Assembly (NCBI GenBank): GCA_902459845.2 | Contig: CABPSV020000009.1 | Span: 3,260-47,781, forward strand | Length of the DNA: 44,522 nucleotides | Source of the DNA: Hepatocystis sp. ex Piliocolobus tephrosceles | Lineage: Eukaryota > Apicomplexa > Aconoidasida > Haemosporida > Plasmodiidae | Direction of reading: 5' to 3' | Shown here: one piece after another, positions 1-14,545 of the stretch | How the letters are laid out: the number at the start of each line of letters is the position of its first letter | Position numbering within the stretch: position 1 is the first letter of the stretch | Made by a program: the position numbers and the translations under genes | Notes under the pieces: model-generated | The model's input: the letters and a program-made list of their open reading frames with translations, nothing else | Databases searched by the model: none | What the model was told of the DNA's origin: nothing

Positions 1-62
1 AAAAAAGTAAATAAAAATGTAAATAAAAATGTAAAAAATAAAACCTTAATTTATATATTTTT

Positions 63-409
63 TTAAATTCTTGGCGTTGTACCTTCTTCGTTATGTTCAT
101 TATTCGTTATGTTGTCATTTTCAACAGTACCCTCATTTTCATTATATTCATTATACGCATTATGTTCTTCTGGTTTCTTCTCATTTAAAGCTTCAGTGTG
201 TTCATATTCCATTATCGAATGGTGTATGTGTATATAAATAAAAATAAAAATACATATATATATATGTGTAATGTTAACTTTTTAATTTACAAATGTTAAA
301 TGCTTCAGCCTTATTAATCGATCCATGTAACATTATAACAAAAAAATTAAATAATTTAACATATAGCGCAGCGTGTAATTTAGCATTTAATGTAATATAA
401 AATATTTGT
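63..409 (-). CDS. Possible 3' exons of an unidentified minus-strand gene
   Basis: This is a weak candidate. The minus strand holds two stretches that look more like coding sequence than the A/T tracts around them. Stretch one (409-291) reads QIFYITLNAKLHAALYV, then a hydrophobic run and HGSINKAEAFNI. Stretch two (190-63) reads LNEKKPEEHNAYNEY and ends TTPRI before a stop at 65-63. A GT at 290-289 and an AG at 192-191 would join them in frame with a 98-base intron. The acceptor lacks a good pyrimidine tract. Alternatively stretch two is a 49-codon ORF starting at 212. The plus strand of 294-401 is also open for about 35 codons, so the strand is not certain. I do not recognise the family and see no convincing upstream exons. 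Confidence 0.22.
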
Positions 410-3221
<2,812 letters not shown>

Positions 3222-5743
3222 ATGGATTTATATGAAGATGAAATTTATGAAAGAGCTAAGGTAAATATTACCATAATAGTTAATGATGATATAAAAGAAC
3301 CAATAATCACAAATTTTGAAAATAATATGAAAAGTAAAAATGTTAGAGTAAATAGTTACAATTATGATAATATCCATAAAATAAATAATTTTTGGGACGA
3401 CCGTTCAAGTGATTTAGCAAATAATACATCAACTAAGGATACAACTAATACGACCAATATAACTAATACGACCAATATGACTAATAAGACCAATACGACT
3501 AATACGACCAATACGACTAATACGACCAATACGACTAATACGACCAATACGACTAATACGACCAATACGACTAATACGACTAATACGACTAATACGACTA
3601 ATACGACTAATACGACTAATACGACTAATACGACTAATACGACTAATACGACTAATACGACTAATACGACTAATGTTTGTAATAATCCTGCTAAAACTGA
3701 TAAAATTAATGTTATGTTACAATTTTGGTTAAAAAAGATAAAAAAAATATCATCAGTTATTGTTTTTTGTGTTAATTGGCAAAACATAAATAGTGAAAAC
3801 AATAATAACACAAATATATATAAAAGAGAAAGTGATGGTTATACAATAAGTAAAGAGCATGAAAATAACAATAAGAATGAAATAAATCAATTAAACATAA
3901 ATGATCCTAATTGGGAGCAACATAACACTTACACTGTTAACTCTCATAATATATATCAAGATGGATATAACGTACAAACAATGGGTAAGGAAAATAGTAC
4001 AAATGTGGCACAAATAAATGTAGACACTTCAATACAATTTAATCAGAGTAAACCAAGTCATAACGAACTTTACCCAAATCAATCTTATCCATACGAACTA
4101 TACCCAAATGAACCTTACCCAAACCAATCATATCCAAACCAATCATATCCAAACCAATCATATCTTAACGAACCATATCCTAACGATTCTTATCCTAACG
4201 ATTCTTACCCAAACGAATATAGTAAAAATAAATATAGTAAAAACGAATATAGTAAAAACGAGTGTAACCCCGAAAATAGTGAAAATGTTAAACGAATTAG
4301 TATTAAACATAAGGAGTTTATGAATCACATAAACAATAATTTAATTAAAAAGTTAGAAGAAATAAATAGTATAATTATGAAAAGAAAAAAGCAATGTAAA
4401 ATAATTTTGTTAATAATATTACCAGAGAATACTGAATATACAGAAGAATATATTAAATATATAAGTTTTTTAAATTCTCAAAATATTAGTGCCATATTTA
4501 TAACATCAGGTTTAAAAGAAATTCGTGTAAAAATAAAAAAATTAGAAAATTTATTAAAAGATTGTATTAACACATTTTTTAAACAATATATAATAAATTA
4601 TGATAATAAGAGTCATAAAAATATATTAAGTTTTTTTAAATATAATTTAAAAAAAGCTTATATATTTGAAATGTTAGATAAATATGATGAGAGTATGAAA
4701 ATATATGTAAATTTATGTAAACTATTTTATGAAAACATAAATGAAAAATTGTTTTTAAATAAAAATACATTTTTTGAACATGTTATATGTTTTAATTCGA
4801 TTAGTATAAGGATGATATTTATTTATTTATATTTTAAAGATTTTAAAAAAACTATACATCACATTTATACACATAACAAAATTATTTTTTTAGCTTTAAT
4901 GAATACAGAAGAATATATAAATGAAGAAGATAATAAAAACTTGTTGAAAATAATTAATATGTTTGGTATAACAGGTAAATGTGATTTTATAAATTATATA
5001 AAATATTATAAGCATGATAATGTAATAAGTAGTGATACATGCGAATATGCGAGTAGTAGTACTACTAGTCGTAATATGGTCGATAGTGTAATGAGTATTG
5101 AGACTTACAAAAATATACATAACAATATAAATATATTGTGTAATACAAAGGATGATAAATCAACTGAATTATTATATTTATTATATGAACTAATAATGAG
5201 AGAATATTTATATTACAATTTACTTACATGTATATATCTATATTTTCATCGTATTATTAAAAAAATGAATATAAATATGCACGATGTTGTATTATATGGT
5301 ATTTATAGTTGTTTTTGTGTATATTATAAAATAAAGGCACTTGAAAAAAAAAAAAAATTATTTGATGAATTTAAATATTTACAATTTAATAATTATTTTA
5401 AAGTTTTATCAGTATCTTTTTTATATGATTTTATTTTAAATTTTTTAATCGAATTATATAATATTATAAGTATAAATAAAATAATGAATTTAGGAACAAT
5501 TGTTATTTATTTTTTATGTAAAATATATTATGAAAAAAAAAATTATATGTTTTCATTATATTTATTGATGCTTTTTTTTAATAATGAAGAAGAATTATTT
5601 ATTTTTAATTCGATTGATGATACTGTTCTAAAAAGTAGAAAATATGATTTGATTCATTTTTATGAGTCTTTTTGGCGATTTAGTGGTTATAAAACGTACT
5701 TAAAACCTTGGTAAAAATTAATTTAGTAATCGTATATTTGTAC

Positions 5744-5789
<46 letters not shown>

Positions 5790-6215
5790 TTGTAACTTTT
5801 TTTTATAACATGTTTTGTAACATATTTTGTAACATATTTTGTAACATATTTTGTAACATATTTTGTAACATGTTTTGTAACATATTTTGTAACATATTTT
5901 GTAACATATTTTGTAACATGTTTTGTAACATATTTTGTAACATATTTTGTAACATGTTTTGTAACATGTTTTGTAACATGTTTTGTAACATAGTTTGATA
6001 TGTGTTGGAGCATCTAACGCATTACTAATTTAAAATGTGAAAATAAAAAGTTAATATTTGTATTGTTATTTTTTATATGTTGATGTACAAACATGATAAA
6101 ATTTTTACATTTTAATGCATACCCATACAAAAACTATACACACATGTAATTTTTATATTTTTATATATTTTTATATTTTTATATATTTTTATATATTTTT
6201 ATATATTTTTATATA

Positions 6216-6277
<62 letters not shown>

Positions 6278-9200
6278 CTTTACAGCTCCAGAGACGTTCA
6301 AGAACCTATGATATGTTTAGTACTTAGTTGCCTTGGGTTTTTATTAAATTATGACAAGGTGAGTACAAACATAGATAAAGAATATTTAAAAAATGAATCT
6401 TTTGATATAAAAGAGTATGATGCATTATTTATTGAAATATGTTTTGGGTATTTAAATATTTTAATTATGAATAAAAAATATAAGGAACAGAAAGAGTTCA
6501 GTGATTTTATGCAAAAGTATTTCAAATTTGTAGATAAAAAACAATCTTATTTACCTTTATATAATATTGATATATTTCTTTGTGATATTTATATTAACTT
6601 ATATTACTTATTGGAAAATAATAATTATAGAATTTTTTTAAGAATAAAAAACAAAAGTCATGTTAATTTTTTTTTTTTACCATTACTTGGAATCGTAATA
6701 AATAAAGAAATATATATGTTTAATTTAAAATATTCTAATAGTTATGAAGATATTCATTTTTTATTTGGTCAACTTTTGAATAATGATGAGGATGATGAGG
6801 ATTATGCGGGTTATGAGCATGATAATGTTAATGATGTATGTAAAAATGATTTGTTTTTACGAAAGTATATAACACAAGAAATGGAAACATCTTTGGCGCA
6901 GATGTTTACTATCACTGATAGTACCAATAATAGTCGCAATCAGAATAATAATAGTTTTTTACGGTTAAACAATAAAAATAGTATTAGTCTTATATTAAAA
7001 AAAAGCAAAATGAATGAAGTATACATAGAACAAGTTGAATTATATATGTATATATATAAAAAAATTATAAAATTAAAAATAAAAAAAATTATAACTTGTA
7101 AATTAAAAACAGAGTATTTAGAAGAAGTAAATGTGTTAAAAGACATGAATAAAAAATATGAAGGAGATTTAAACAAAACAAAATTCAATACAAATAATAA
7201 TATGACACATATGATTGAACAAAATGTAGAGGAAAATAATATGGTTACATTGTTATGTACTGCTGAAACAAAAAAAAATGAAACAAAAGAGTTAACGAAA
7301 GAGAATGTTATATATAAAATACATACACCAACGGAAATAGGAATAGAAGAAAAAAACACAAACTTGAAAACTTATGATTCAATTATTAATAATGAAAATA
7401 AAAAAAAATATATATTATTTGAAATAAGGAAGAATAATAAAGATGAAGATATTGCAACTATTTATAAATTAAAAGAAAGATTATATTTAAATAAATGTGA
7501 AAATAAAATAGTTGTTAATGTAAATAAATCATTATATAAAAAATTATCAAATAAATACGTCAATTATTTTATTTATCCTAATAATAATGTTTTATATTTA
7601 AATGAATATAACATTGGTTATATTTTTGTGAACTATTCAAAATATATTAACAATTTTGAGTTTTATGTATCTTATACATCAGATAATGCTAATAACTTAT
7701 CTTTGTTTTTTTTAACAAAACATGAACATGTCATAAGTGTACAACAAATCGAAGAAAAAGAACAAGTTGCATTTATTAAGGATACAAATATATTTAAATT
7801 GTTAGAAGGTGAAAAAAGGAAAAAAAAAAATAATGACAATTTGGATAAAACTGTTAGCAAAAAAAAGCGAACCGAGTTAGGTATTATACCAAATAAAGTC
7901 GGATTAAATTCGAAATTTGTTGAAAAATCATCTGAGGGTGATAGTAGTAACAGTAGTAACAGTAGTAATAGTAGCACTGGTAGCACTGGTAGCAATAGTA
8001 GCAGTTGTTATGGCAAAGAAGGTGTTGATGATACGTCCGGTGCAACGTCTGGTGCAACACCTGTTGGAACGCATAAACCAAATGACATAAAAAAAGATGG
8101 TTCGGAATTAATAATTGATGATTTTTTTTATAAATTGTTAACACAAAATGACAATACTAAAACAAATAAAATAAAAAGCGCTATAAAAAAAAAATATGAG
8201 GATTTATTTTTTTTTGAAGTAAATGGAAGATATATAAAAACATGTAAAAATAAAAATTATAATAAAAATAGAAATAAAAAAAAGATAAATGGTCGAAGTA
8301 ATTTTTCAAACGAATGTTACATGATATATAAATTTAATTATATCAAAAGTAGAGAAAAACAAAAAGATATATCAAAAAAAAAAAACTCTTTTTATATTTA
8401 TGCAAATGAAAAAGAGAAGTTCATGTGTATACCATTTTTGATTTGTGCAAAGGATACTAATAAAATAAATCTAAATTTTCAATTTTTTTATAAAAGTATG
8501 TACTTACAAGATCATATAGAGTATTCACTTCATTATTCGTTGCTTCCATCTTTAATGGTTATGTTTACTCGCGTTAATGCATGTAGTGAACAAAATAAAG
8601 AGGCAAACGATAAAGAGATAAACAATGAAGATAATAGTGTATGTGTTTCTCAGGGTGCGAGCAATACATTAATTGTGGACAATAACTATAATAACATGAA
8701 TAACAACATGAATAACAACATGAATAACAACATGAATAAAAACATAAATAATAACATGGATAACAACATGAATAACAACATGAATAACAACATGAATAAC
8801 AACATGAATAACAACATGAATAACAACATGAATAACAACATGAGCAAAAATAGTGATACAATTTTGAATAACATTATGCTCAGTGAACATAAAGATAATA
8901 TGAAGGAAAGTGTCAAAAACAAAGAAATGTTTGAAAAAAAATATTTTATTAACAACAAAATAGATTGTCATAATTATATACCAAGTATAAAAAAGAATAA
9001 AGTATACTATTATATATATATATACAATAATAATGTGAATAGTATATTTATCAAAAATATAACAAACGGTAATTTAAATAAAAAAGTAAAATTGAGCAGT
9101 AAAAACACTTATTGTGATTTTATAAAAATCGATAATAAAAAATATATAGAAATATTATATGAACATAATTATAAAAGTTTTTTTTTTCCTTTTAATAAAA

Positions 9201-9910
9201 TACTTAAAAATATAATGTTAAGTAAAAAAATAAAAATATTAGACAATGATTTTGAAAGCGTTAAAGATTTAGCTAATAATAATGAGCAAAAAAAAAGTAA
9301 AATAAAAATAGATATAATTTATAATAAAATTGTAAAATGTAATGAACATTTTACGATTGAATCTGTTATAACAAATGAAACAAATATTACTGAAGAAGTT
9401 ATTATATTTTTATATGATAAAAAGAGTAATAAAAAAAATAAAGATAACCAATTGGACAATAAAATAAAAAACAAAAATAATAAAAATAAATTCAAATTAG
9501 ATTTAATGACTAATAAAAATAATAAAAAAAATCAAGATAATAATTCAACAAAAAATAAAAAAAATAAAATTGTTTATAATGAAAAAAATATATTTGACAA
9601 TAGTAACTCAGACTCTTCTTCTTCTTGTGCAACAGACGACTTGGAAAATCTAATTAATAATAAAAATTTCTGTTTATCAGATAATAATGTTTCAGATAAA
9701 TATTATTTAAAAAAACAATATTTTATCACAGGTTTGAGAATAATGAAAAATATATTATTACCATACCAAACCATTAGAATAAAATGGTCATTTATTGTTT
9801 TTTCATATGGCCATATACGTCTGCCTAATGTGTTAGTAAAAAGAAAAACAAAAATAAAAAACAATATTAACGTTTTTTCATCAGAAAATATTGAGCTCTT
9901 AGTAATTTAA
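3222..9910 (+). CDS. TRAPP II complex subunit TRAPPC10/Trs130-like protein
   Basis: Two exons, 3222-5710 and 6286-9910, join in frame (donor GTAAAA; acceptor TTTACAG after a long T tract), giving 2037 residues. TRAPPC10/Trs130 is a large subunit of the TRAPP II tethering complex, which acts with Rab11-type GTPases at the late Golgi. Two places support the call. At about residues 470-505, SFFKYNLKKAYIFEMLDKYD matches the TRAPPC10 helical region that reads FVFEMLQQYEDAL in animals. At the C-terminus, IKWSFIVFSYGHIRLPN and then VFSSENIELLVI resemble the animal protein end (LVAGHLPLPAV, then a VF..LVI tail). Between them are parasite insertions: a Thr-Asn repeat (about 67-155), YPNQS/YPNEP repeats (about 281-335), a Ser/Asn run (about 1375-1400) and NNNM repeats (about 1633-1685). 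TRAPPC11 is the main alternative. Homology is from recalled motifs, not a search. Confidence 0.68.
3441..3674 (+). repeat. In-frame Thr-Asn minisatellite (ACGACTAAT/ACGACCAAT)
   Basis: Nine-base units coding Thr-Thr-Asn or Thr-Asn-Thr run through this stretch. The first half alternates ACGACTAAT with ACGACCAAT as an 18-base higher-order unit. The second half is almost pure ACGACTAAT. This points to two rounds of expansion. It lies near the N-terminus of the TRAPPC10-like protein and keeps the reading frame. Confidence 0.95.
5711..6285 (+). other. Intron of TRAPPC10-like gene carrying a minisatellite
   Basis: This is a 575-base intron between phase-matched exons (two bases left in exon 1, one base first in exon 2, making a Cys codon). 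It contains a (TA)n run, the 12-base TTTTGTAACATA minisatellite, TTTTTATATA repeats, and a T tract of about 55 bases leading to the TTTACAG acceptor. The intron is inferred because the first ORF ends in a stop at 5712-5714 and the second continues the same protein family. Confidence 0.8.
5811..5993. repeat. 12-bp tandem repeat TTTTGTAACATA/G, about 15 copies
   Basis: Units of TTTTGTAACATA or TTTTGTAACATG follow each other without spacers inside the TRAPPC10-like intron. The only variation is the last base, A or G, which follows no obvious period. The unit contains no AG dinucleotide across its TTTTGTAACATA form, so it adds no cryptic splice acceptor. All three minus frames are open through it. 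I treat the ORFs it creates as artefacts. Confidence 0.95.
8692..8845 (+). repeat. In-frame NNNM minisatellite (AATAACAACATG)
   Basis: About thirteen 12-base units of AATAACAACATG code Asn-Asn-Asn-Met repeats within the TRAPPC10-like protein. One variant (AATAAAAACATA) and one GATAACAACATG unit interrupt the array. It is in frame and hydrophilic, as is common in Plasmodium low-complexity insertions. Confidence 0.95.
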
Positions 9911-10163
9911 TTTTTATTATTTTTTTTTTTTTTCATCTTATGTTATAACTGTAATAGTAGCATTATGCATTTTTTTGTTAATGTTGTAAATGTTGTAAGT
10001 AATAAGAGTGTTTTTGCACAATAGCGCCTTTTTTCATAACTATTGCAATGCTTCATTATGTCATTGTTTTATTGCCGTTTTTTATTTTAACCGCCTTTCG
10101 TTTTTTCCGCTATACATTTATCTTAATATATACATTATCAATATATATATATACATTTATATA

Positions 10164-10224
<61 letters not shown>

Positions 10225-10835
10225 CAAATTTTTATAATACACATGCGTTTAAATGCATGGAGCATCGTCGCATATTACATATTATTTTAAATAATATTAT
10301 AATATTTTAAAAAAATATATAAATATTTTGGGTTTTCATAATGTTAGCTAATGAGAGTAATGTGTAAATTTATGAAAGAAAAAAAATAAAAAAACAAACG
10401 AATGAATGAACTAACGAGCGAACAAAATTATTATGGCAAATGACAAGGTTAAAACAAATTGACTCTTGTATACAAAAAAAATAAAACGAAATTCTTAATT
10501 GATGTGAGGATATTTAGATGAATATTCATAAAACAATTATGGTGTTTAATCTGTCGTTTTTTTTTTTTTTCTTTGTTTTTATTTTTTTTTGTTTTCATAT
10601 TTACTATATGGTGCGAGTAATTTGTACTATGCTAAACACATCAGTGACGCTAACTGCTGTGAAAAAAAAAAATAAAATAAAATAAATACCATGTAAAACA
10701 CAAAAAACAAACAATGAGATAACCAAATGAATATAAATGATTGCATAAATCAATAAAATAATGTAAATAAATTTATTTATTAATTTTTTTTTTTTAAATT
10801 AATGACAATACGTTCATATTATGTTAAATAAAAAA

Positions 10836-10868
<33 letters not shown>

Positions 10869-11217
10869 CTTATACATTGGCTGAAACATAAGAAAATTGT
10901 TAATAATAAAATATGCTTTTATATATGTTCTATGTTATATCAAACGTAAGCATTTTTGAAAATTTATAATATTAAGAAACATTGTATATGCCTAAAATTA
11001 ATAACACAATAACACAATTTGTTTAATAGTTGATTTTTTTTTTTTAATTTTACTAGAAAATAGAAAAAGTATATAATGAAAACGAATTATACATTGAGTC
11101 CTAAAATTAAAAAGAAGAGATTACTTAAATTAAGTGATTAAATTGCAAAAGTACAAATAATATATATATATATATAGTAACATATATGTTAACTAGTTAT
11201 ATACCTGTAATATATCA

Positions 11218-11279
<62 letters not shown>

Positions 11280-11411
11280 GTTTATATAAATACAACATTA
11301 TACATACATTTTATTATTTATTTGTTTTTTATTTTATTTTATTTTGACTAGGATATTTTTTTTAATAACACAGCTAATTTATATATAAAATAAAATATTG
11401 TTTGGAAAAAA
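9911..11411. other. Intergenic region, TRAPPC10-like to CCDC124-like
   Basis: No gene is supported here. Both flanking genes point right, so this holds the 3' UTR of the first and the promoter of the second. It has (TA)n at 10165-10195 followed by poly-T, (TA)n at 10841-10867, and a TC dinucleotide run followed by TA at 11220-11278. The stretches near 10010-10130 and 10600-10665 are less A/T-rich than the rest, but they contain no ORF or fold that I can assign. Confidence 0.7.
11219..11278. repeat. (TC)n/(TA)n compound microsatellite
   Basis: About fifteen TC dinucleotides (11221-11250) run straight into about fourteen TA dinucleotides. TC runs are much rarer than TA runs in this window. It lies about 135 bases upstream of the CCDC124-like start codon, so it is probably in the promoter or 5' UTR. 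Confidence 0.95.
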
Positions 11412-12799
11412 ATGCCACAATGGGGTCCAGGTAATAGCAGAGCAATAGAGGCCCGGATGAAAAAAAAAATGGAGAAAGACAAAAAACAAAGGGAGTTGGA
11501 AGAAAAAAAATTAGCGGAGTATTGGAAAGATGATGATAAAAAAACGCAAGCAAAAATTCAAAGAAAGGTAAGAGCTCGCCTTTTCTTTTGTATGAATGAT
11601 TAGTTGTTTAATCGTTTTTTAATTTCTCATTACATTTTTGTCCTTTTGGAAGTATTAAACCTGCAGAAGTTGAACATTATAAACAATACGTAGTATAAAG
11701 AAAAAAATAAAAAATAACAATAAAAATAATAATAATAGATATACGTATATGTATATACGCTCTTTTTACTTTTAGATAGAAAATGAAACCAAAAGGCAAC
11801 AAAAATTAGACAAAAAAAAAGAATTGAAAGCATTATATGGAGAAGAAGAAAAAACATATAAATCAAATAAGGAAAATGTACGTTTTTGTTTTTTATAAGA
11901 ATATAAATTATACGCATAAAAAAATTTGAATTTTTATAATTAAAAAAAATGCTAATTAATTTTTTATAAAATTATGAAATTGTTTAAAATGCTCTTTTGT
12001 TGATTATTACTATTACTATCGTCATTTTATTTTTTTTTTTTTAAACAGAAATCGTCAAATACTAAAGTGACTCAGGCTGTAATTTTACAACGATTAATTG
12101 AGGAGAAAAAGAAAGAACTAAAAATAGAAGAGAAAAAGGTTAGTAAATACACGTTATTTATAAAAACCTTTTTGTTGTTCAATTTTTTTTTATAATAAAA
12201 TAACTATGATATTATTTAAAAAAAAACAAAAATTACATTTTAGGAAAAATCGCGTGATAAATAATATATTTATAGAAACTAGTCTTGTTTATTTTATTAT
12301 GTGATCATAACACTTTTATTATACAATTGCTTTGTGTTACATTTGTATCATATATATATGCATATATGTTCTCTCTTTTTTTTTTTTTCTTTTTTTTTTA
12401 TAGAATAATCTTAATGTGCACGAGATGGAATTAGAAGAAAACATTAACCACATCCAAAGAGACCAACTATTAAACAATGAAGATTGTATATATGGTATAA
12501 AATAAAAAATAAATAGTAATTGTATATTTAGAAATAAAAGTATAAATGTAGAATTGTATGTTCGTTACTTTGTGTATTTACATTTATCTTTTTTCTTTGC
12601 ATATATTTACACACATATTAATGTTTCAGTTAAAAGGAATTTTAATTTTCGACTATTTTATAACATTACTTTTATTTTTGCTTTATTTTTTTAGCTACCG
12701 GAATTGATAATGTTATTTCAGCTTTGGAAAATGTGTCGTTTGAAAAAACCAAAAAATTGAAAGCAGTAAGAGAAAAATGATTTTTTGTTTATTTTATAT

Positions 12800-12858
<59 letters not shown>

Positions 12859-13168
12859 TATAATTTTGAAAATGTTAACATAGGTGTTATGCATGTTTAT
12901 TTAAACTTTTCATGTTTTTTTTTTTTTTTTTTTCTTTAAGGCCTATAAAAAATATGAGGAAGAAAATTTACCACTCATTAAAGAGCAATATAAAGGTTTA
13001 AAGTTATCTCAGTTCAAGCAAATTTTATGGAAACAGGTATAAACTGATATGTAGTATTTAAATATATATACATATATAATATGTATTGCTTTATATCGTT
13101 AAATGCGAAACAAATAACTTTGGGAACATCAGTACATTTGTAATCGATATGTTCCACACAATAACATA

Positions 13169-13200
<32 letters not shown>

Positions 13201-13275
13201 CATATATGTCTGCATACTTGTTATTTTTTACAGTTTAAAAAATCAGCGGATAATCCACTGAATCAAAAAGATTAA
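11412..13275 (+). CDS. CCDC124/Lso2-like ribosome-binding coiled-coil protein
   Basis: Seven short exons join in frame: 11412-11567, 11776-11877, 12049-12138, 12404-12494, 12695-12765, 12941-13036 and 13234-13275, giving 215 residues (human CCDC124 is about 223). All introns are GT-AG. The product starts MPQWGPGN and has a basic N-terminal helix with LAEYWKDDDKK (human: AYWKDDDK). The middle keeps LEENINHI and ATGIDNVISAL, and the end reads LSQFKQILWKQF then SADNPLNQKD, matching the family's LSQLKQLLKKEW and SPDNPMNQ. CCDC124 and yeast Lso2 bind idle 80S ribosomes and help them restart after starvation. The same job here is inferred from family membership. Confidence 0.9.
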
Positions 13276-13499
13276 TTATAAAAAAAAAAATCTGGCAAAA
13301 AAAAGTAATTTTAAATTCAGTTTTTCCTATTTGGGAAATTAATGTATGTTTTTCTTTGTCCTTTTTTTTTTATATTTTTCTTCATTTTATTTTATTTACT
13401 TTTTTTTTTTTATTTTATTTTTTTTTTTGTTTTTCAGATGAGAAAAAAAAATATATATACATTATGAACTAATTATATACATCAATATATTGTATATAT

Positions 13500-13543
<44 letters not shown>

Positions 13544-13621
13544 ATATATAGATCATATGTATGTACGAAATATACTTATTAATATTAACCCTACTTTCAT
13601 AACATCACTTATTAAACGCAT

Positions 13622-13696
<75 letters not shown>

Positions 13697-14020
13697 NNNN
13701 NNNNNNNNNNNNNNNNNNNNNNNNNNNNNNNNNNNNNNNNNNNNNNNNNNNNNNNNNNNNNNNNNNNNNNNNNNNNNNNNNNNNNNNNNNNNNNNNTAAA
13801 ACAAATAAAATAAAATAACAAATTTTTTATTTACAACTATTTTTTTTTATTTTTTTTATTTTTTAGTTTGAACATTTGAAAAGTCTGTTGTGAGCACTTA
13901 TAGCTAACCACTAAGTTAAACTATACAGCTAGCTAACAATAATTAATTATATGTTAATGTTTTTTTTCTATTTATATACAATTTGTTTTAGTAAACAGCT
14001 ATAAATAAATAAAACAATAG

Positions 14021-14070
<50 letters not shown>

Positions 14071-14545
14071 CAAAAAAAAAAATTATATAATTTATATAGC
14101 TAAAAAAATATATATATATATATGAACGGTTAATAAATAATATGGTGTCACGTTAAATAGTTTTACAATACATAATGTTATAACTATATTTGTTATATTT
14201 ATAAATGTATATATTGTAAAGAGATAGTGTCTGTCTATTAGCAAATTTTTAAATACAGCTTGTAAATATTTTAAATAATTTTTAAAGTAGAATTGTACAA
14301 AAAAAATAAAAATAATTAAATGAATAAATAAATATATAAATAAAATAGCCAATTTTTTTTTTATGAACATAAATATAATAAAAATGGTTAGCTGTTTTAT
14401 TTATTTATTATTTTTTTTTTTTTTAAATTATAAATAAAAACCTACTGTTCGGTTCGCTATTTTTTTGTTTTTTTTTATCAGTTTGATGCGTGATATAATT
14501 AATGAATTTTTTAATCAAATTAATTAAAATCTAAAAAAAAAACAT
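13276..14545. other. Convergent intergenic region with an assembly gap
   Basis: This lies between the 3' ends of the CCDC124-like gene (+) and the L9 gene (-). It contains poly-T tracts, (TA)n at 13510-13550, the poly-T run into the N gap, poly-A at 14022-14068, and short A/T text. The segment 13866-13945 is less A/T-rich, but no gene is evident in it. Confidence 0.7.
13697..13796. other. Assembly gap of 100 N
   Basis: Exactly 100 N residues follow a T run that starts at 13625. The round number indicates a scaffold gap of unknown size rather than a measured one. Sequence missing here lies between two convergent genes, so a gene could be hidden. Confidence 0.99.

Noticed and set aside
3362..3811. 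149-codon minus-strand ORF of LVVLVV repeats
   Set aside because: It is the reverse frame of the Thr-Asn coding repeat in the TRAPPC10-like gene.
5811..5993. Resemblance to a CRISPR array
   Set aside because: The units are contiguous, without spacers, and the context is a eukaryotic intron.
5783..6013. Minus-strand and plus-strand ORFs of repeated MLQN, YVTK or FCNI units
   Set aside because: They are produced by the 12-base minisatellite in the TRAPPC10-like intron and have no unique sequence or start context.
8574..8971. Cys/Tyr/Ser or Val/Ile/His repeat ORFs on the minus strand
   Set aside because: They mirror the NNNM repeat of the TRAPPC10-like protein.
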